Shown here: in pieces, positions 32,109 to 40,961 of the stretch | How positions within the stretch are numbered: position 1 is the first letter of the stretch | How the letters are laid out: each line of letters begins with the position of its first letter | Assembly (NCBI GenBank): GCA_026192395.1 | Contig: WACF01000001.1 | Coordinates: 3,408,309 to 3,472,308 of the forward strand | Reading direction: 5' to 3' | DNA from: Proteobacteria bacterium 005FR1 | GTDB taxonomy: Bacteria > Pseudomonadota > Gammaproteobacteria > Pseudomonadales > Cellvibrionaceae | Length of the DNA stretch: 64,000 bases | Made by a program: the position numbers and the translations under genes | Notes under the pieces: generated by a model | Told to the model about the DNA's origin: nothing | Seen by the model: only the letters and a program-made list of their open reading frames with translations | Database searches by the model: none

Positions 32109-34763
32109 ATGCAGCAAGAGGATCTAGATCCGCTCGAAACAAAAGAATGGCTCGATGCGATGTATTCTGTCATTCGCCACTCCGGCAAAGAGCGTGCGGC
32201 CTATCTCATCAAAGAGCTGGCGAGGACCGCGATTGCCGCCGAGGTGGAAATGCCATCGGCGATCACAACGCCGTTTCGAAATACCATTCCTTTTCATTCC
32301 GAAAAGCGCATGCCCGGCGATCTGTTCATGGAGCGTCGCATCCGCTCGCTGATACGTTGGAACGCGCTCGCCATGGTGATTCGCGCCAACAACAACAAGG
32401 AAGGCCTTGGCGGCCACATTGCCAGCTTTTCCTCTGCCGCGACCCTTTACGACGTCGGCTTCAATTACTTCTTCAAGGGTAATGAGGGCGATACACTCGG
32501 CGATTTGGTTTACTTCCAGGGCCATAGTGCGCCAGGCATGTACGCCCGCTCCTATCTTGAAGGACGGCTCACTGAAGAGCAGCTCGACAACTTCCGTCGG
32601 GAAGTGGACGGCAACGGTTTGTCGTCCTATCCGCATCCCTGGTTGATGCCCAACTACTGGCAGTTCCCCACCGTGTCCATGGGACTTGGTCCCATACAGG
32701 CTATCTACCAGGCGCACTTCATGCGCTACATGTCCGCACGCGAACTGGCGCCGCGAAGCGACCGGCACGTATGGGCATTCCTTGGCGATGGCGAGTGTGA
32801 CGAGCCGGAAACCCTCGGCGCGATCTCGCTGGCAGGTCGCGAGCAGCTGGAAAACCTCATCTTCGTGATCAACTGTAACCTGCAGCGCCTGGACGGACCG
32901 GTGCGCGGTAACGGCAAGATCATCCAGGAGCTGGAAGGCATATTCCGCGGTGCAGGATGGAACGTCATCAAGGTAGTCTGGGGCCGCCTCTGGGATCCGC
33001 TGTTCGAGAAGGACAAGACCGGCCTGTTGCAGAAACGCATGGACGAAGTGGTCGATGGCGAACTGCAGAATTACAAGGCCAATGGCGGCGCCTATACGCG
33101 CGAACACTTCTTCGGCCGTTATCCGGAGCTGCTGGAACTGGTCAAAGATCTCAGCGATGAGGACATCATGTATCTCAATCGCGGTGGTCACGATCCCTTC
33201 AAGGTCTATGCAGCCTATGCCGCCGCAGTGGAGCACAAGGGTCAGCCGACGGTAATCCTCGCGCACACTGTCAAAGGCTACGGTCTCGGCAGCGCGGGCG
33301 AAGCCACCAACGAAACCCATTCGGTGAAGAAGCTCGATCTGGAAGAGCTGAAAAAATTTCGTGATCGCTTCGGTGTGCCGATTGCCGACGAGGATCTCAA
33401 GGACGTGCCCTATTACCGGCCTCCGTCGGACTCGCCGGAAATCCAGTACATGCGCAAGCGTCGGCAGGAATTGCACGGTCCTTTACCGGCAAGACGCAGC
33501 GAATTCGACAGCCTGGAAGTGCCGCGCCTGGATGCCTTCAAATCTCAGTTGAAAGGCACTGGCGATCGCACCATCTCCACCACCATGGCCTTTGTGCGTT
33601 TGCTGTCCACGCTGGCCAAGGACAAGAAGGTCGGCGAGCGTGTGGTGCCGATCGTGCCCGACGAAGCCCGCACCTTTGGTATGGAAGGGATGTTCCGGCA
33701 GCTTGCAATCTATTCATCGGCAGGGCAGAAGTACACGCCCCATGATGCCGACCAGATCATGTACTACAAGGAAGATAAGAAGGGCCAGATTCTGGAGGAA
33801 GGGATCAATGAAGCAGGGGCCATGTCCGCCTGGCTGGTGGCGGCAACCGCCTACAGCAATTATGGCCCGGCGATGATCCCGTTCTATATCTTCTATTCCA
33901 TGTTCGGCTTCCAGCGCATCGGCGATCTGGCCTGGGCCGCTGGCGACAGCCAGGCGCGCGGCTTTCTGATCGGCGCCACGGCGGGTCGCACGACCCTGAA
34001 TGGCGAAGGCTTGCAGCACCAGGACGGCCACAGCCACATTCTCGCCAATACCATTCCCAACTGCCGCAGCTACGATCCCACCTTCAGCTATGAGCTTGCA
34101 GTAATCATCCAGAATGGTCTCGAGCGCATGTATGAGAAAAAGGAGAACTGCTTCTACTACATCACCACGATGAACGAAAACTACGTCCATCCTGATATGC
34201 CGCAGGGCGCCGAGGAGGGAATCATCAAGGGGATGTATCTGCTGCGTCGTTGCGATGTGAAGTCCACGAAGATGGTGCAGCTGCTTGGTAGCGGCACCAT
34301 CCTGCGCGAAGCAGAAGCGGCGGCAGAAATTCTTCGGGACGACTATCAGGTGATGGCGGAGATCTGGAGCGTCACCAGCGCCAATGAGCTGACCCGGGAA
34401 GGTCAGAGCGTGCAGCGCTGGAACCTTCTGCACCCGGAAAGCACAGCGCGCGAAAGCTTTATCGAGAAACAACTGAAAAACCACGCGGGCCCGGTGATCG
34501 CGGCCTCGGACTATGTGAAAACCTACTTCGAACAGTTGCGGGCCTTCATCCCCCGTTCCTACACCGTATTGGGTACTGATGGATTCGGGCGTAGCGATAC
34601 CCGCTCCAAACTGCGGGCCTTCTTCGAGGTGGATCGTCATTACATCGTGGTGGCCGCTCTCAAGGCGCTGGCTGACGAGGGCAAAGTAAGTGCGGGCACT
34701 GTGAGTGAAGCCATGAAGAAGTTTGGCATCGATCCGGAGAAGCCGGATCCGGTGACCTTGTGA
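32109..34763 (+). CDS. aceE: pyruvate dehydrogenase E1 component, homodimeric type
   Basis: The 884-residue protein is a homodimeric E1 of normal family length. Signs are GHIASFSSAATLYDVGFNYF, the thiamine-diphosphate motif from GDGECDEPETLGAI to INCNLQRLDGPVRG, and late blocks such as FLIGATAGRTTLNGEGLQHQ and VLGTDGFGRSDTRSKLRAFF. It decarboxylates pyruvate and acetylates the lipoyl group of E2. A good ribosome site (AGGAG) precedes ATG 32109. It forms an operon with aceF, which starts 61 bases later. No pdhR or lpd gene is present in the window. Confidence 0.97.
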   Translation: MQQEDLDPLETKEWLDAMYSVIRHSGKERAAYLIKELARTAIAAEVEMPSAITTPFRNTIPFHSEKRMPGDLFMERRIRSLIRWNALAMVIRANNNKEGLGGHIASFSSAATLYDVGFNYFFKGNEGDTLGDLVYFQGHSAPGMYARSYLEGRLTEEQLDNFRREVDGNGLSSYPHPWLMPNYWQFPTVSMGLGPIQAIYQAHFMRYMSARELAPRSDRHVWAFLGDGECDEPETLGAISLAGREQLENLIFVINCNLQRLDGPVRGNGKIIQELEGIFRGAGWNVIKVVWGRLWDPLFEKDKTGLLQKRMDEVVDGELQNYKANGGAYTREHFFGRYPELLELVKDLSDEDIMYLNRGGHDPFKVYAAYAAAVEHKGQPTVILAHTVKGYGLGSAGEATNETHSVKKLDLEELKKFRDRFGVPIADEDLKDVPYYRPPSDSPEIQYMRKRRQELHGPLPARRSEFDSLEVPRLDAFKSQLKGTGDRTISTTMAFVRLLSTLAKDKKVGERVVPIVPDEARTFGMEGMFRQLAIYSSAGQKYTPHDADQIMYYKEDKKGQILEEGINEAGAMSAWLVAATAYSNYGPAMIPFYIFYSMFGFQRIGDLAWAAGDSQARGFLIGATAGRTTLNGEGLQHQDGHSHILANTIPNCRSYDPTFSYELAVIIQNGLERMYEKKENCFYYITTMNENYVHPDMPQGAEEGIIKGMYLLRRCDVKSTKMVQLLGSGTILREAEAAAEILRDDYQVMAEIWSVTSANELTREGQSVQRWNLLHPESTARESFIEKQLKNHAGPVIAASDYVKTYFEQLRAFIPRSYTVLGTDGFGRSDTRSKLRAFFEVDRHYIVVAALKALADEGKVSAGTVSEAMKKFGIDPEKPDPVTL

Positions 34764-34824
34764 TTATCGAACGATTGAGATCAAACAGCCGAAACGAGCA
34801 CCAATCGAATCAAGGAATTCATCT

Positions 34825-36543
34825 GTGTCCAAACAAACCGTAAAAGTCCCGGATATCGGTACCGATCAGGCCGCCGAGGTGGCGGAAGTACTGGTCTCCG
34901 AAGGCGATTCCGTGGAAGTCGAGCAATCCATTATCGTACTGGAAACCGATAAGGCCTCCGTTGAGGTCCCCAGTAGTCATGCGGGCAAAGTGATATCGGT
35001 TCTGGTCAAGGAAGGCGATCAACTGAAAACCGGCGCTGCCATCATGGAAGTGCAAACCGAAGCGGAAGACGAGGCCGCCGACGAGGAGGTGCCGGTCCCG
35101 GCCGAACAGGGCGAGCCCTCGGCCGGTGCGAAAGAACCCACCGCCGACTATGAAGGTCCGACGGCCGCGCCTCGAGATGAAGACACCCGTGAAGAAAGCG
35201 AACGCAAGGAAAGCAAACGGCCTGAAGCGCAACCGACCGAAGAGGCGAAAGAAATCAACGTCCCGGTTCCCGATATTGGCGATGCCGGCGATGTGGAAGT
35301 GATCGAGATTTCTGTCTCCGTCGATGACGAAGTGGAGGAGGGCGATACTCTCCTGGTGCTGGAGTCCGACAAGGCCAGCATGGAGATTCCGTCGCCCGCC
35401 AGCGGTAAGGTCACCAAGTTGCTGGTCGGTGAAGGAGACAAGGTAAAGCAGGGACAGCAGATCGCCGTCTTGCAAAGCGCTGGCGGGAAAGCCGCCGGAA
35501 AGGCTCCTGAGGAAAAACCGGAAGCGAAGCGAACAGAAAGACCCGTCTCGCCACCCGAGCAAAGGCCCACCACGACGCCCGTTCAGCAAACGAGGTCGGC
35601 CACTCAAGCCCCCGCGCAACTGCCGCCCGCGGTCGAAGCGGGCGACGGCAGTATCTATGCCGGCCCGGCAGTGCGCAAGCTGGCGCGTCAGCTCGGCGTC
35701 GATCTCAGCAAAGTCAAGCCGAGCGGGCCTCGAAATCGCTACACCAAAGAAGACGTTCGCAGTTATGTCAAAGACGTGATTGCGCGTGGCGGCACCGGAG
35801 CGGGAATTCCCCAGGTGCCAGCGGTGGACTTCGCCAAGTTTGGTGAAATCAAGCGCGTGAAAATGAGCAAGATCAAGCGCTCAACCGCCGCCAACATGCA
35901 TCGTGCCTGGTTGAACGTCCCGCATGTGACGCAATTCGATGATGCGGATATCACCGCACTGGAAAGTTTCCGCAAGGAGAAAAAAGCCGAGGCCGAAAAA
36001 CGAGGCGTCAAGCTGACCCCGCTGCCGTTCATTCTCAAAGCCTGCGCGCTGACGCTCAAGGCGGAGCCGAGCTTCAATGTCTCGCTTGATCCGGATGGCG
36101 AGCACATGATTGAAAAACAGTACATCCACATCGGCATGGCGGTGGATGCACCTGGCGGATTGATGGTGCCGGTCATTCGGGATGTTGACCAGAAGGACAT
36201 CTGGCAGCTGGCGGAGGAAACCGTGGCGCTGGCCACCAAGGCACGTGATGGCAAACTGCTTCCCAAGGACATGCAGGGCGGCTGCTTTTCGATTTCCAGT
36301 CTGGGCGCCATCGGCGGTCAGGGCTTCACGCCCGTGGTGAACACGCCAGAAGTCGGCATCCTGGGGGTGTCCAAAGCGGCGATAAAACCCTTCTGGGACG
36401 GCGAGGCCTTCGTGCCCCATACCTTCCTTCCCTTGTCCCTGTCGTACGACCACCGCGCGGTGAACGGGGCCGACGCCGGACGCTTTCTCACTCATCTGGT
36501 GGGACTGCTGAGCGACTATCGGGAGTGGGTGGATCTGGGCTGA
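34825..36543 (+). CDS. aceF: dihydrolipoamide acetyltransferase, pyruvate dehydrogenase E2
   Basis: The 572-residue protein has two N-terminal lipoyl domains with modifiable lysines in ETDKASVEVPSS and ESDKASMEIPSP. Each is followed by an acidic or Pro/Thr-rich hinge. An E1/E3-binding domain follows (AGPAVRKLARQLGVDLSKV) and then the catalytic acetyltransferase core ending LSLSYDHRAVNGADAGRF, with the catalytic His and Asp. E. coli has three lipoyl domains; two is common in other gammaproteobacteria. Translation starts at GTG 34825, eight bases after AAGGA. Confidence 0.97.
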   Translation: MSKQTVKVPDIGTDQAAEVAEVLVSEGDSVEVEQSIIVLETDKASVEVPSSHAGKVISVLVKEGDQLKTGAAIMEVQTEAEDEAADEEVPVPAEQGEPSAGAKEPTADYEGPTAAPRDEDTREESERKESKRPEAQPTEEAKEINVPVPDIGDAGDVEVIEISVSVDDEVEEGDTLLVLESDKASMEIPSPASGKVTKLLVGEGDKVKQGQQIAVLQSAGGKAAGKAPEEKPEAKRTERPVSPPEQRPTTTPVQQTRSATQAPAQLPPAVEAGDGSIYAGPAVRKLARQLGVDLSKVKPSGPRNRYTKEDVRSYVKDVIARGGTGAGIPQVPAVDFAKFGEIKRVKMSKIKRSTAANMHRAWLNVPHVTQFDDADITALESFRKEKKAEAEKRGVKLTPLPFILKACALTLKAEPSFNVSLDPDGEHMIEKQYIHIGMAVDAPGGLMVPVIRDVDQKDIWQLAEETVALATKARDGKLLPKDMQGGCFSISSLGAIGGQGFTPVVNTPEVGILGVSKAAIKPFWDGEAFVPHTFLPLSLSYDHRAVNGADAGRFLTHLVGLLSDYREWVDLG

Positions 36544-36582
36544 ACCAGTCTCGTTTCCGAAACGGCCGTGGACGGCGGGTCG

Positions 36583-37041
36583 TCAGTAGATGCCCGCCTC
36601 CAGTCCGGCCGCCATCGTCATTCCGAGCGTTTCCCAATGCTGAAGGAAGTCTTCCCTGAATTCGCCCTGAGAAATAATCGGCTCCTGAATTGCGCGCCAG
36701 CGCAAGCCGGTGATGATTCGCTCCATGGCGGTCCTGGTGCCCGTTCCGTCAAGGCCGGCGCGTATCGCAATGGCGTAGGGTAGCCCTTCGGTTTTCTCCA
36801 GGCAGGGGTAGTAGATACGGTCGAAGAAATCCTTCATTGCACCACTCATGTAACCGAAATTCTCCGTTGTCCCCAGAAGAATGCCGTCGGACCACAGTAC
36901 GTCATCCGCCGTGGCGCGCAATGGCTCGGTGACGCGAAGCTCAACGTCGATATCCGGGTGGGAAGCGCCCTTCACCAAGGCATCCCGTAACTTTTCGGTA
37001 TTGGGTGAAGGGCAATGCACGTTGATTAGCAGCTTGGCCAC
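36583..37041 (-). CDS. flavodoxin-like NAD(P)H-dependent oxidoreductase
   Basis: The 152-residue protein starts at GTG 37041 (VAKLLINVHCPSPNTEKL), five bases after the stop of the preceding lipoprotein gene; a longer frame would overlap that gene. It has a flavodoxin-like fold: first strand and phosphate loop at residues 3-15, DGILLGTTENFGYMSGAMKDF as the FMN-contact loop, and FFDRIYYPCLEKTEGLPYAI. Proteins of this class reduce quinones, metals or unknown substrates. It is the last gene of the minus-strand cluster that starts with the miaE-like gene. Confidence 0.75.
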   Translation of the reverse strand: MAKLLINVHCPSPNTEKLRDALVKGASHPDIDVELRVTEPLRATADDVLWSDGILLGTTENFGYMSGAMKDFFDRIYYPCLEKTEGLPYAIAIRAGLDGTGTRTAMERIITGLRWRAIQEPIISQGEFREDFLQHWETLGMTMAAGLEAGIY

Positions 37042-37046
37042 GGGGC

Positions 37047-37454
37047 TTAGTCCGTTGGAGTTCTCAGGCGAACAATTTCCTTGATGGAGCACACTTCCGC
37101 TGTTCCGCCCGGCCCCTCCACAACGATGTCATCAAATTCGGTAACACCGCCGGTTGTGCTGGTAAAACCAATCGCAAACGCGCTGCTCAGTCCGAAGCAG
37201 GGCGTCATGAAGCTCACCAGATAGTCCTCGTCGCGGCCGGCGGTCAGAATGACGTTATAAGGATCCACATAGCGCCAGCCATCGATGCGGTAGTCGCGAA
37301 TAGACTGCACTGTTCGGTCTTTGACGAGCGCCATGTCGGTGAGTACCGAGTCCACATCGGCCTGTTCACGTTCTGGCGACTGGGCGCAGCCAGCAAAGGC
37401 GAAGGGCATCAGGCTCGCCACGAGAAGCTTGAGAAATTTACTTTGTACTGTCAT
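37047..37454 (-). CDS. DUF6491-type lipoprotein
   Basis: The 135-residue product has a lipoprotein signal ending PFAFAGC, with the lipidated Cys at about residue 22. The mature part has SIRDYRIDGWRYVDPYNVIL, YLVSFMTPCFGL and a terminal VCSIKEIVRLR, the pattern of DUF6491 proteins, with two Cys that may form a disulfide. The inner ATG 37454 is chosen because GGAGG lies eight bases ahead; the outer ATG 37460 overlaps the previous stop and is too near that site. It is predicted to sit in the cell envelope. Function unknown. Confidence 0.75.
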   Translation of the reverse strand: MTVQSKFLKLLVASLMPFAFAGCAQSPEREQADVDSVLTDMALVKDRTVQSIRDYRIDGWRYVDPYNVILTAGRDEDYLVSFMTPCFGLSSAFAIGFTSTTGGVTEFDDIVVEGPGGTAEVCSIKEIVRLRTPTD

Positions 37455-37459
37455 GTCCA

Positions 37460-38765
37460 TTACCTCCTGTTCGGAGTTCCTGTCTTCGTAAACTGAATCC
37501 CGTTTGGACCCAGGACCAAATCGCCCGGTTCCAGCGGGTTGTCGAGAATGTCATTAGCCCGGAGTAAAGCCTCGGTGAAGAGGATCTGAGGAAAGCTGTG
37601 CGCTTGCAGATGATGAATGAATTTCAGAGTGCGGAAACCGTCGAACCAGCGCTCGATATGAGTAAGCGCCGCAGCCTTGGAATGTACCTGGCTCTGCAAG
37701 TGCCTGACGAGTGAATCGATGTCGAGCGACAATAACGCCGTCTTCATCCGCTCCGGCAATCGATCGAGCCATGCTCTGCTGTCGGTGCGATACTGCCAAA
37801 GTGTTTTGAAGTGCCGAAGCAGTTGCGCCAGATCGCGGAAAACCTCCGGGTCATAGCTGGTGAAGTCCGACAACGAATCCAGCTTCATGATCTTGTCTAC
37901 AGCGGGGCCGGTGCCGAAAGGGACCCGGGATGATGTCCTTGGCTCCAGCTGTATCGGGTCGCCGTTCAGCTGTGCGATTTTTCCGAGCTTGGCGATTTTA
38001 TTCAGCAGATAGAAATCTTCGCCACCCGAGCGCCTGAAAACCGCGCGCCTGTGCATAGTGAACGATGGACAAAGCCAGGCAGCTGCCGACGGTGTGAAAG
38101 GCGTAAGATGAACCCGCCCAGGCGAGACCAGCAACATAGTAGCGAAGCGACTGTTCGTAGAGGGCAGTGGCTCTTCCGAGCAGACTGCAATCGCAGCGGT
38201 GGCGAAATGGATATATCGCCGCACTTACATCGGCCAGATCACGGGTCCGCAGCAGATAATCGTTGGGAAGGAAAGCGTCGGCATCCGTGCTGTGAATAAA
38301 ACGCGTGGAAAGGATTCCCTTCAATGCCAGGGCCACCGCGAGATCGCAGCCGACCTTTCTCGCCAGGCCGACGCCTTGCTTGTCGGGTATGCGGCGAGAT
38401 TCGGTGCAACGATCGACTACAAGCAGCGCCGCGTTATTTTGCCATTCCAGCAGCTTCAGTGCCGGGCTTCCCCAGCGCAGGTGTCCGCTGTGCATGGCCG
38501 CCTGATACAGCGCTACGTTCCGGCTTGTCGTGTCGCTTTGAGGTTGGTTGATGACGGCTATCACCAACGTATCGCCGGTCGTTTCCGACAACTGCTGTAA
38601 TCGACTCAAAAAATCACCGCCTTCACGGTAGGCGGGAATGACGATCACATGCCGGAACTTCATCGACGCGGGGAAGTTCGTCAGCTGTAAAATCTCGGAT
38701 TCAGCATAGCGTATGCAGTATTTGCTTGTTGTCCCGTCAGTCGCTTCGAGCTCTGCTACTGCCAT
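37460..38765 (-). pseudogene. family 2-like glycosyltransferase, frameshifted
   Basis: Two overlapping frames make up one protein. From 38765 the first frame gives the glycosyltransferase N-terminal half (RHVIVIPAYREGG, RFIHSTDADAFLPNDYLL with a DxD-like motif) up to HYAQARGF, then derails into a short tail ending at 37998. The second frame resumes with RRSGGEDFYLLNKIAKLG and runs to 37460. Removing one T from a run of four (plus strand AAAA, 38037-38040) restores ARGFRRSGGEDFYLLNK, the normal GED-type motif. It is either a true frameshift or a base-call error in a homopolymer. The gene starts 15 bases after the miaE-like stop. Confidence 0.8.
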
Positions 38766-38780
38766 GTGCTCACAGTCTCT

Positions 38781-39353
38781 CTAGTGAAGCGCGGGCCGTA
38801 AGGGTTGCTCGGCGATGATCGCGGCTTCGTCCTCGAGCAGTTGATCCAGGCGATCATCCACCTCTGCACTGGGAAAATAGCGCTGCGCCAAATGCACGAA
38901 CAAGTCCGCGTGTCGCGCTTCGGAGCGTCCGATGCCGGTGTAGAATCGGGCGAGCACCGGATCATCCACTGCGTCTCCGATCAAGGCGAAACGCTCACAA
39001 CCGCGTGCTTCGATGATGCCGCCTACCAGCAGGCGGTCGAGAAGATAGTTATCGCTTTCGGAACGAATGCATTCGCGAAAGCGATTGACGTAGAGGTCTT
39101 TCTCGTCCCGGCCAGCCTGAACTCCTCGCGTGATCATGATGCGCAACACGTCGCGCAGGTGGCTGGTTTCCTCCACCGCCAGGTCCGCCATGGCCGCGAC
39201 CAACTCGGGTCGATCCGGATAATGCGAGAGCATGGATATGGCCATGCCGGCGGCTTTCTTTTCCGCAGCAGCATGGTCCACCAGAAAGCGGTCGAAGTCA
39301 GCGAGCACGACGCTGGTCCACTGCGCGCTCGTGACGAATCGAAGTTTGATCAT
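38781..39353 (-). CDS. miaE: tRNA-(ms2io6A)-hydroxylase-like protein
   Basis: The 190-residue protein looks like a four-helix di-iron protein of the MiaE type. The metal ligands are expected from FDRFLVDHAAAEKKAAGMAI (E...H), LAVEETSHLRDVL (ExxH), GIIEARGCERFALIG (E) and GIGRSEARHADLF (ExxH). MiaE hydroxylates the isopentenyl side chain of modified A37 in tRNA, using O2. The start MIKLRFVTSAQW at ATG 39353 is normal for the family. It heads a tightly packed minus-strand group with the glycosyltransferase, lipoprotein and flavodoxin-like genes. Confidence 0.85.
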   Translation of the reverse strand: MIKLRFVTSAQWTSVVLADFDRFLVDHAAAEKKAAGMAISMLSHYPDRPELVAAMADLAVEETSHLRDVLRIMITRGVQAGRDEKDLYVNRFRECIRSESDNYLLDRLLVGGIIEARGCERFALIGDAVDDPVLARFYTGIGRSEARHADLFVHLAQRYFPSAEVDDRLDQLLEDEAAIIAEQPLRPALH

Positions 39354-39374
39354 TGGCTAGCGAAGGAACGGAAA

Positions 39375-39395
39375 GCCGCCGGAATCGCCGGCGGC
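39375..39395. terminator. GC-rich hairpin between the exported methyltransferase and miaE
   Basis: GCCGCCGG (39375-39382) pairs perfectly with CCGGCGGC (39388-39395) around a 5-base loop, just past the minus-strand methyltransferase stop. On the minus strand it is followed only by a short TTTCC, so termination may be partial. Confidence 0.55.
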
Positions 39396-39404
39396 AGCTT
39401 TGGC

Positions 39405-40148
39405 TTATTCTGGCTTGGTGAGCTTCAGCAGAAAGCGATCGGTCTTGCCGCGAATCTCGGGGGCGAACACCATGGTGCTGTGATCGTCTTCGCTGCTGGC
39501 GAGCAGATCGCTGGTGGTGACTTCGAAGCCTGCCTGCTTGGCAGCGTCGATGGCCTGCGCTTCGGTCATTCTATGCAGACTGGTGTTGTCTGCGTCCGGC
39601 TTGCCGTCATGATCTATGATGCCCAAGACACCACCGGGCTTCAGCACGTCCTTGATCGCTTTCAGCATGCCAACGGCCGCTTCCGGACTGCGGTTGTAAA
39701 TGTCGTGGAAATTGAGCGCGGTGATTGCGACGTCCACGCTGTTGCTCATTCCGAGCTCTTGAAAGTCCTTGTTAATCCGAGTGACGTTTTCGAGGCGATT
39801 TCCTTTCAGGCGTTCGGAAATGGCTTTTTCGTACATGCCGTCGTTGTACTTCAGAAAGCCGGGGGTGTTTTGTGCGTAGACCTTACCGTTTTCACCCACC
39901 GCGAATGACAGGACCTCTGTATACCAGCCGCCAGATGCCATCACGTCCATCACGGTCATGCCGGGTTCCACGCCGAGAAAGGCGAGGACTTCGGCAGGCT
40001 TGCGGCCGGCGTCGCGCGATTTGTCTTCGGTCTTGCGTTGCGGATCACTGATGGCCGCGCGGATGTCATCGGCGCTCGCACCATTTGCGCTGGCGAAAAC
40101 GGGTAACAGTAGGGCGGTCAGAGAAAGACTTGCGATCAGCTTCTTCAT
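39405..40148 (-). CDS. signal-peptide-bearing SAM methyltransferase-like protein
   Basis: The 247-residue protein has a clear N-terminal signal (MKKLIASLSLTALLLPVFASANGA), then a class I methyltransferase-like fold: GVEPGMTVMDVMASGGWYTE (motif I with the usual GxGxG changed to ASGGW), DVAITALNFHDIY, and VLKPGGVLGIIDHD. Export of a SAM-binding fold is surprising, because SAM is cytoplasmic. Similar exported proteins exist in many proteobacteria without a known activity. A long upstream gap (330 bases) separates it from the molybdenum hydroxylase genes, which run the other way. Confidence 0.8.
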   Translation of the reverse strand: MKKLIASLSLTALLLPVFASANGASADDIRAAISDPQRKTEDKSRDAGRKPAEVLAFLGVEPGMTVMDVMASGGWYTEVLSFAVGENGKVYAQNTPGFLKYNDGMYEKAISERLKGNRLENVTRINKDFQELGMSNSVDVAITALNFHDIYNRSPEAAVGMLKAIKDVLKPGGVLGIIDHDGKPDADNTSLHRMTEAQAIDAAKQAGFEVTTSDLLASSEDDHSTMVFAPEIRGKTDRFLLKLTKPE

Positions 40149-40395
40149 GGCGAAGGGTCTCCTGAGCGAGTTGGATTTGTTTTGGTTTTTGATCTGGCGC
40201 TCTCGAACGGCGTCCGATCAAGCCACACTTGTATAAAGTCGTCAACAGCGGACCCGCGTTAATGCTTGCCTTACCTCGATGCGCGCGTTGTTTTCCGTGC
40301 GGTGTTGTTCGAGATCGAAAGCATTGCTTATAGGCCTTTTGCTGGTCTATTCTGACAGGTCCCGCTATGACCGGTGTTAGGATTTGTTTAGTAAC

Positions 40396-40424
40396 TTGAC
40401 ATTAAATAACCCCGGGTTTAGAAC
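40396..40424 (+). promoter_or_regulatory. candidate sigma-70 promoter of the molybdenum hydroxylase genes
   Basis: TTGACA (40396-40401) is a perfect -35 element, followed after 17 bases by TAGAAC (40419-40424, four of six matches to TATAAT). The site is 55 bases before the first gene. The remaining part of the 330-base gap shows no gene or other signal. Confidence 0.4.
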
Positions 40425-40478
40425 AACCAGATTTCGGCCACCGGCAGGCTTCCTCCTCAGCGACAACGGGATTTCCTC

Positions 40479-40961
40479 ATGTCTACAATCAACACAACAA
40501 TCAACGGCAAGTCAGAAGCGATCCAGGACGTCGATCCATCCACCCCTCTGCTGTGGGTTTTGCGCGATCACCTCGGACTGGTAGGAACCAAGTATGGCTG
40601 TGGTATCGCCCAGTGTGGCGCGTGCACGGTGCACATCGATGGCAGCCCGGTGCGTTCCTGCTCGACGCCTGTTTCGGCCGCGCAAGGCAAGTCAGTCACC
40701 ACCATTGAGGGGCTGGCTGTAAACGTCGGCGCGTTGACGGCTGTTCAGCAGGCATGGGTCGAACACGACGTTCCCCAGTGCGGCTACTGCCAGGCCGGTC
40801 AGATCATGTCCGCCACCGCGCTGCTGAAAGCCAATCCCAATCCCAGCGATGCAGACATCGATGCAGCCATGTCCGGCAACTTCTGCCGCTGCGGCACCTA
40901 CCCCCGTATTCGAGCCGCGATTCACTCGGCCGCCAAAGCGCAGCGAGGAGAAAAAGCATGA
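40479..40961 (+). CDS. iorA: [2Fe-2S] subunit of a molybdenum hydroxylase (IorA type)
   Basis: The 160-residue protein has two [2Fe-2S] cluster motifs: [20 protein letters not shown] in the ferredoxin-like first half and [10 protein letters not shown] with [11 protein letters not shown] in the helical second half. This is the small subunit of the xanthine oxidase superfamily, of the isoquinoline 1-oxidoreductase/aldehyde dehydrogenase type. It passes electrons from the molybdenum centre to an outside acceptor. The stop overlaps the next start (ATGA), so the two subunits are translated together. Confidence 0.9.
   Translation: MSTINTTINGKSEAIQDVDPSTPLLWVLRDHLGLVGTKYGCGIAQCGACTVHIDGSPVRSCSTPVSAAQGKSVTTIEGLAVNVGALTAVQQAWVEHDVPQCGYCQAGQIMSATALLKANPNPSDADIDAAMSGNFCRCGTYPRIRAAIHSAAKAQRGEKA

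Noticed and set aside
32124-33476. Open frame of 450 residues opposite aceE
   Set aside because: Antisense to a certain gene, no known domain and no start signal.
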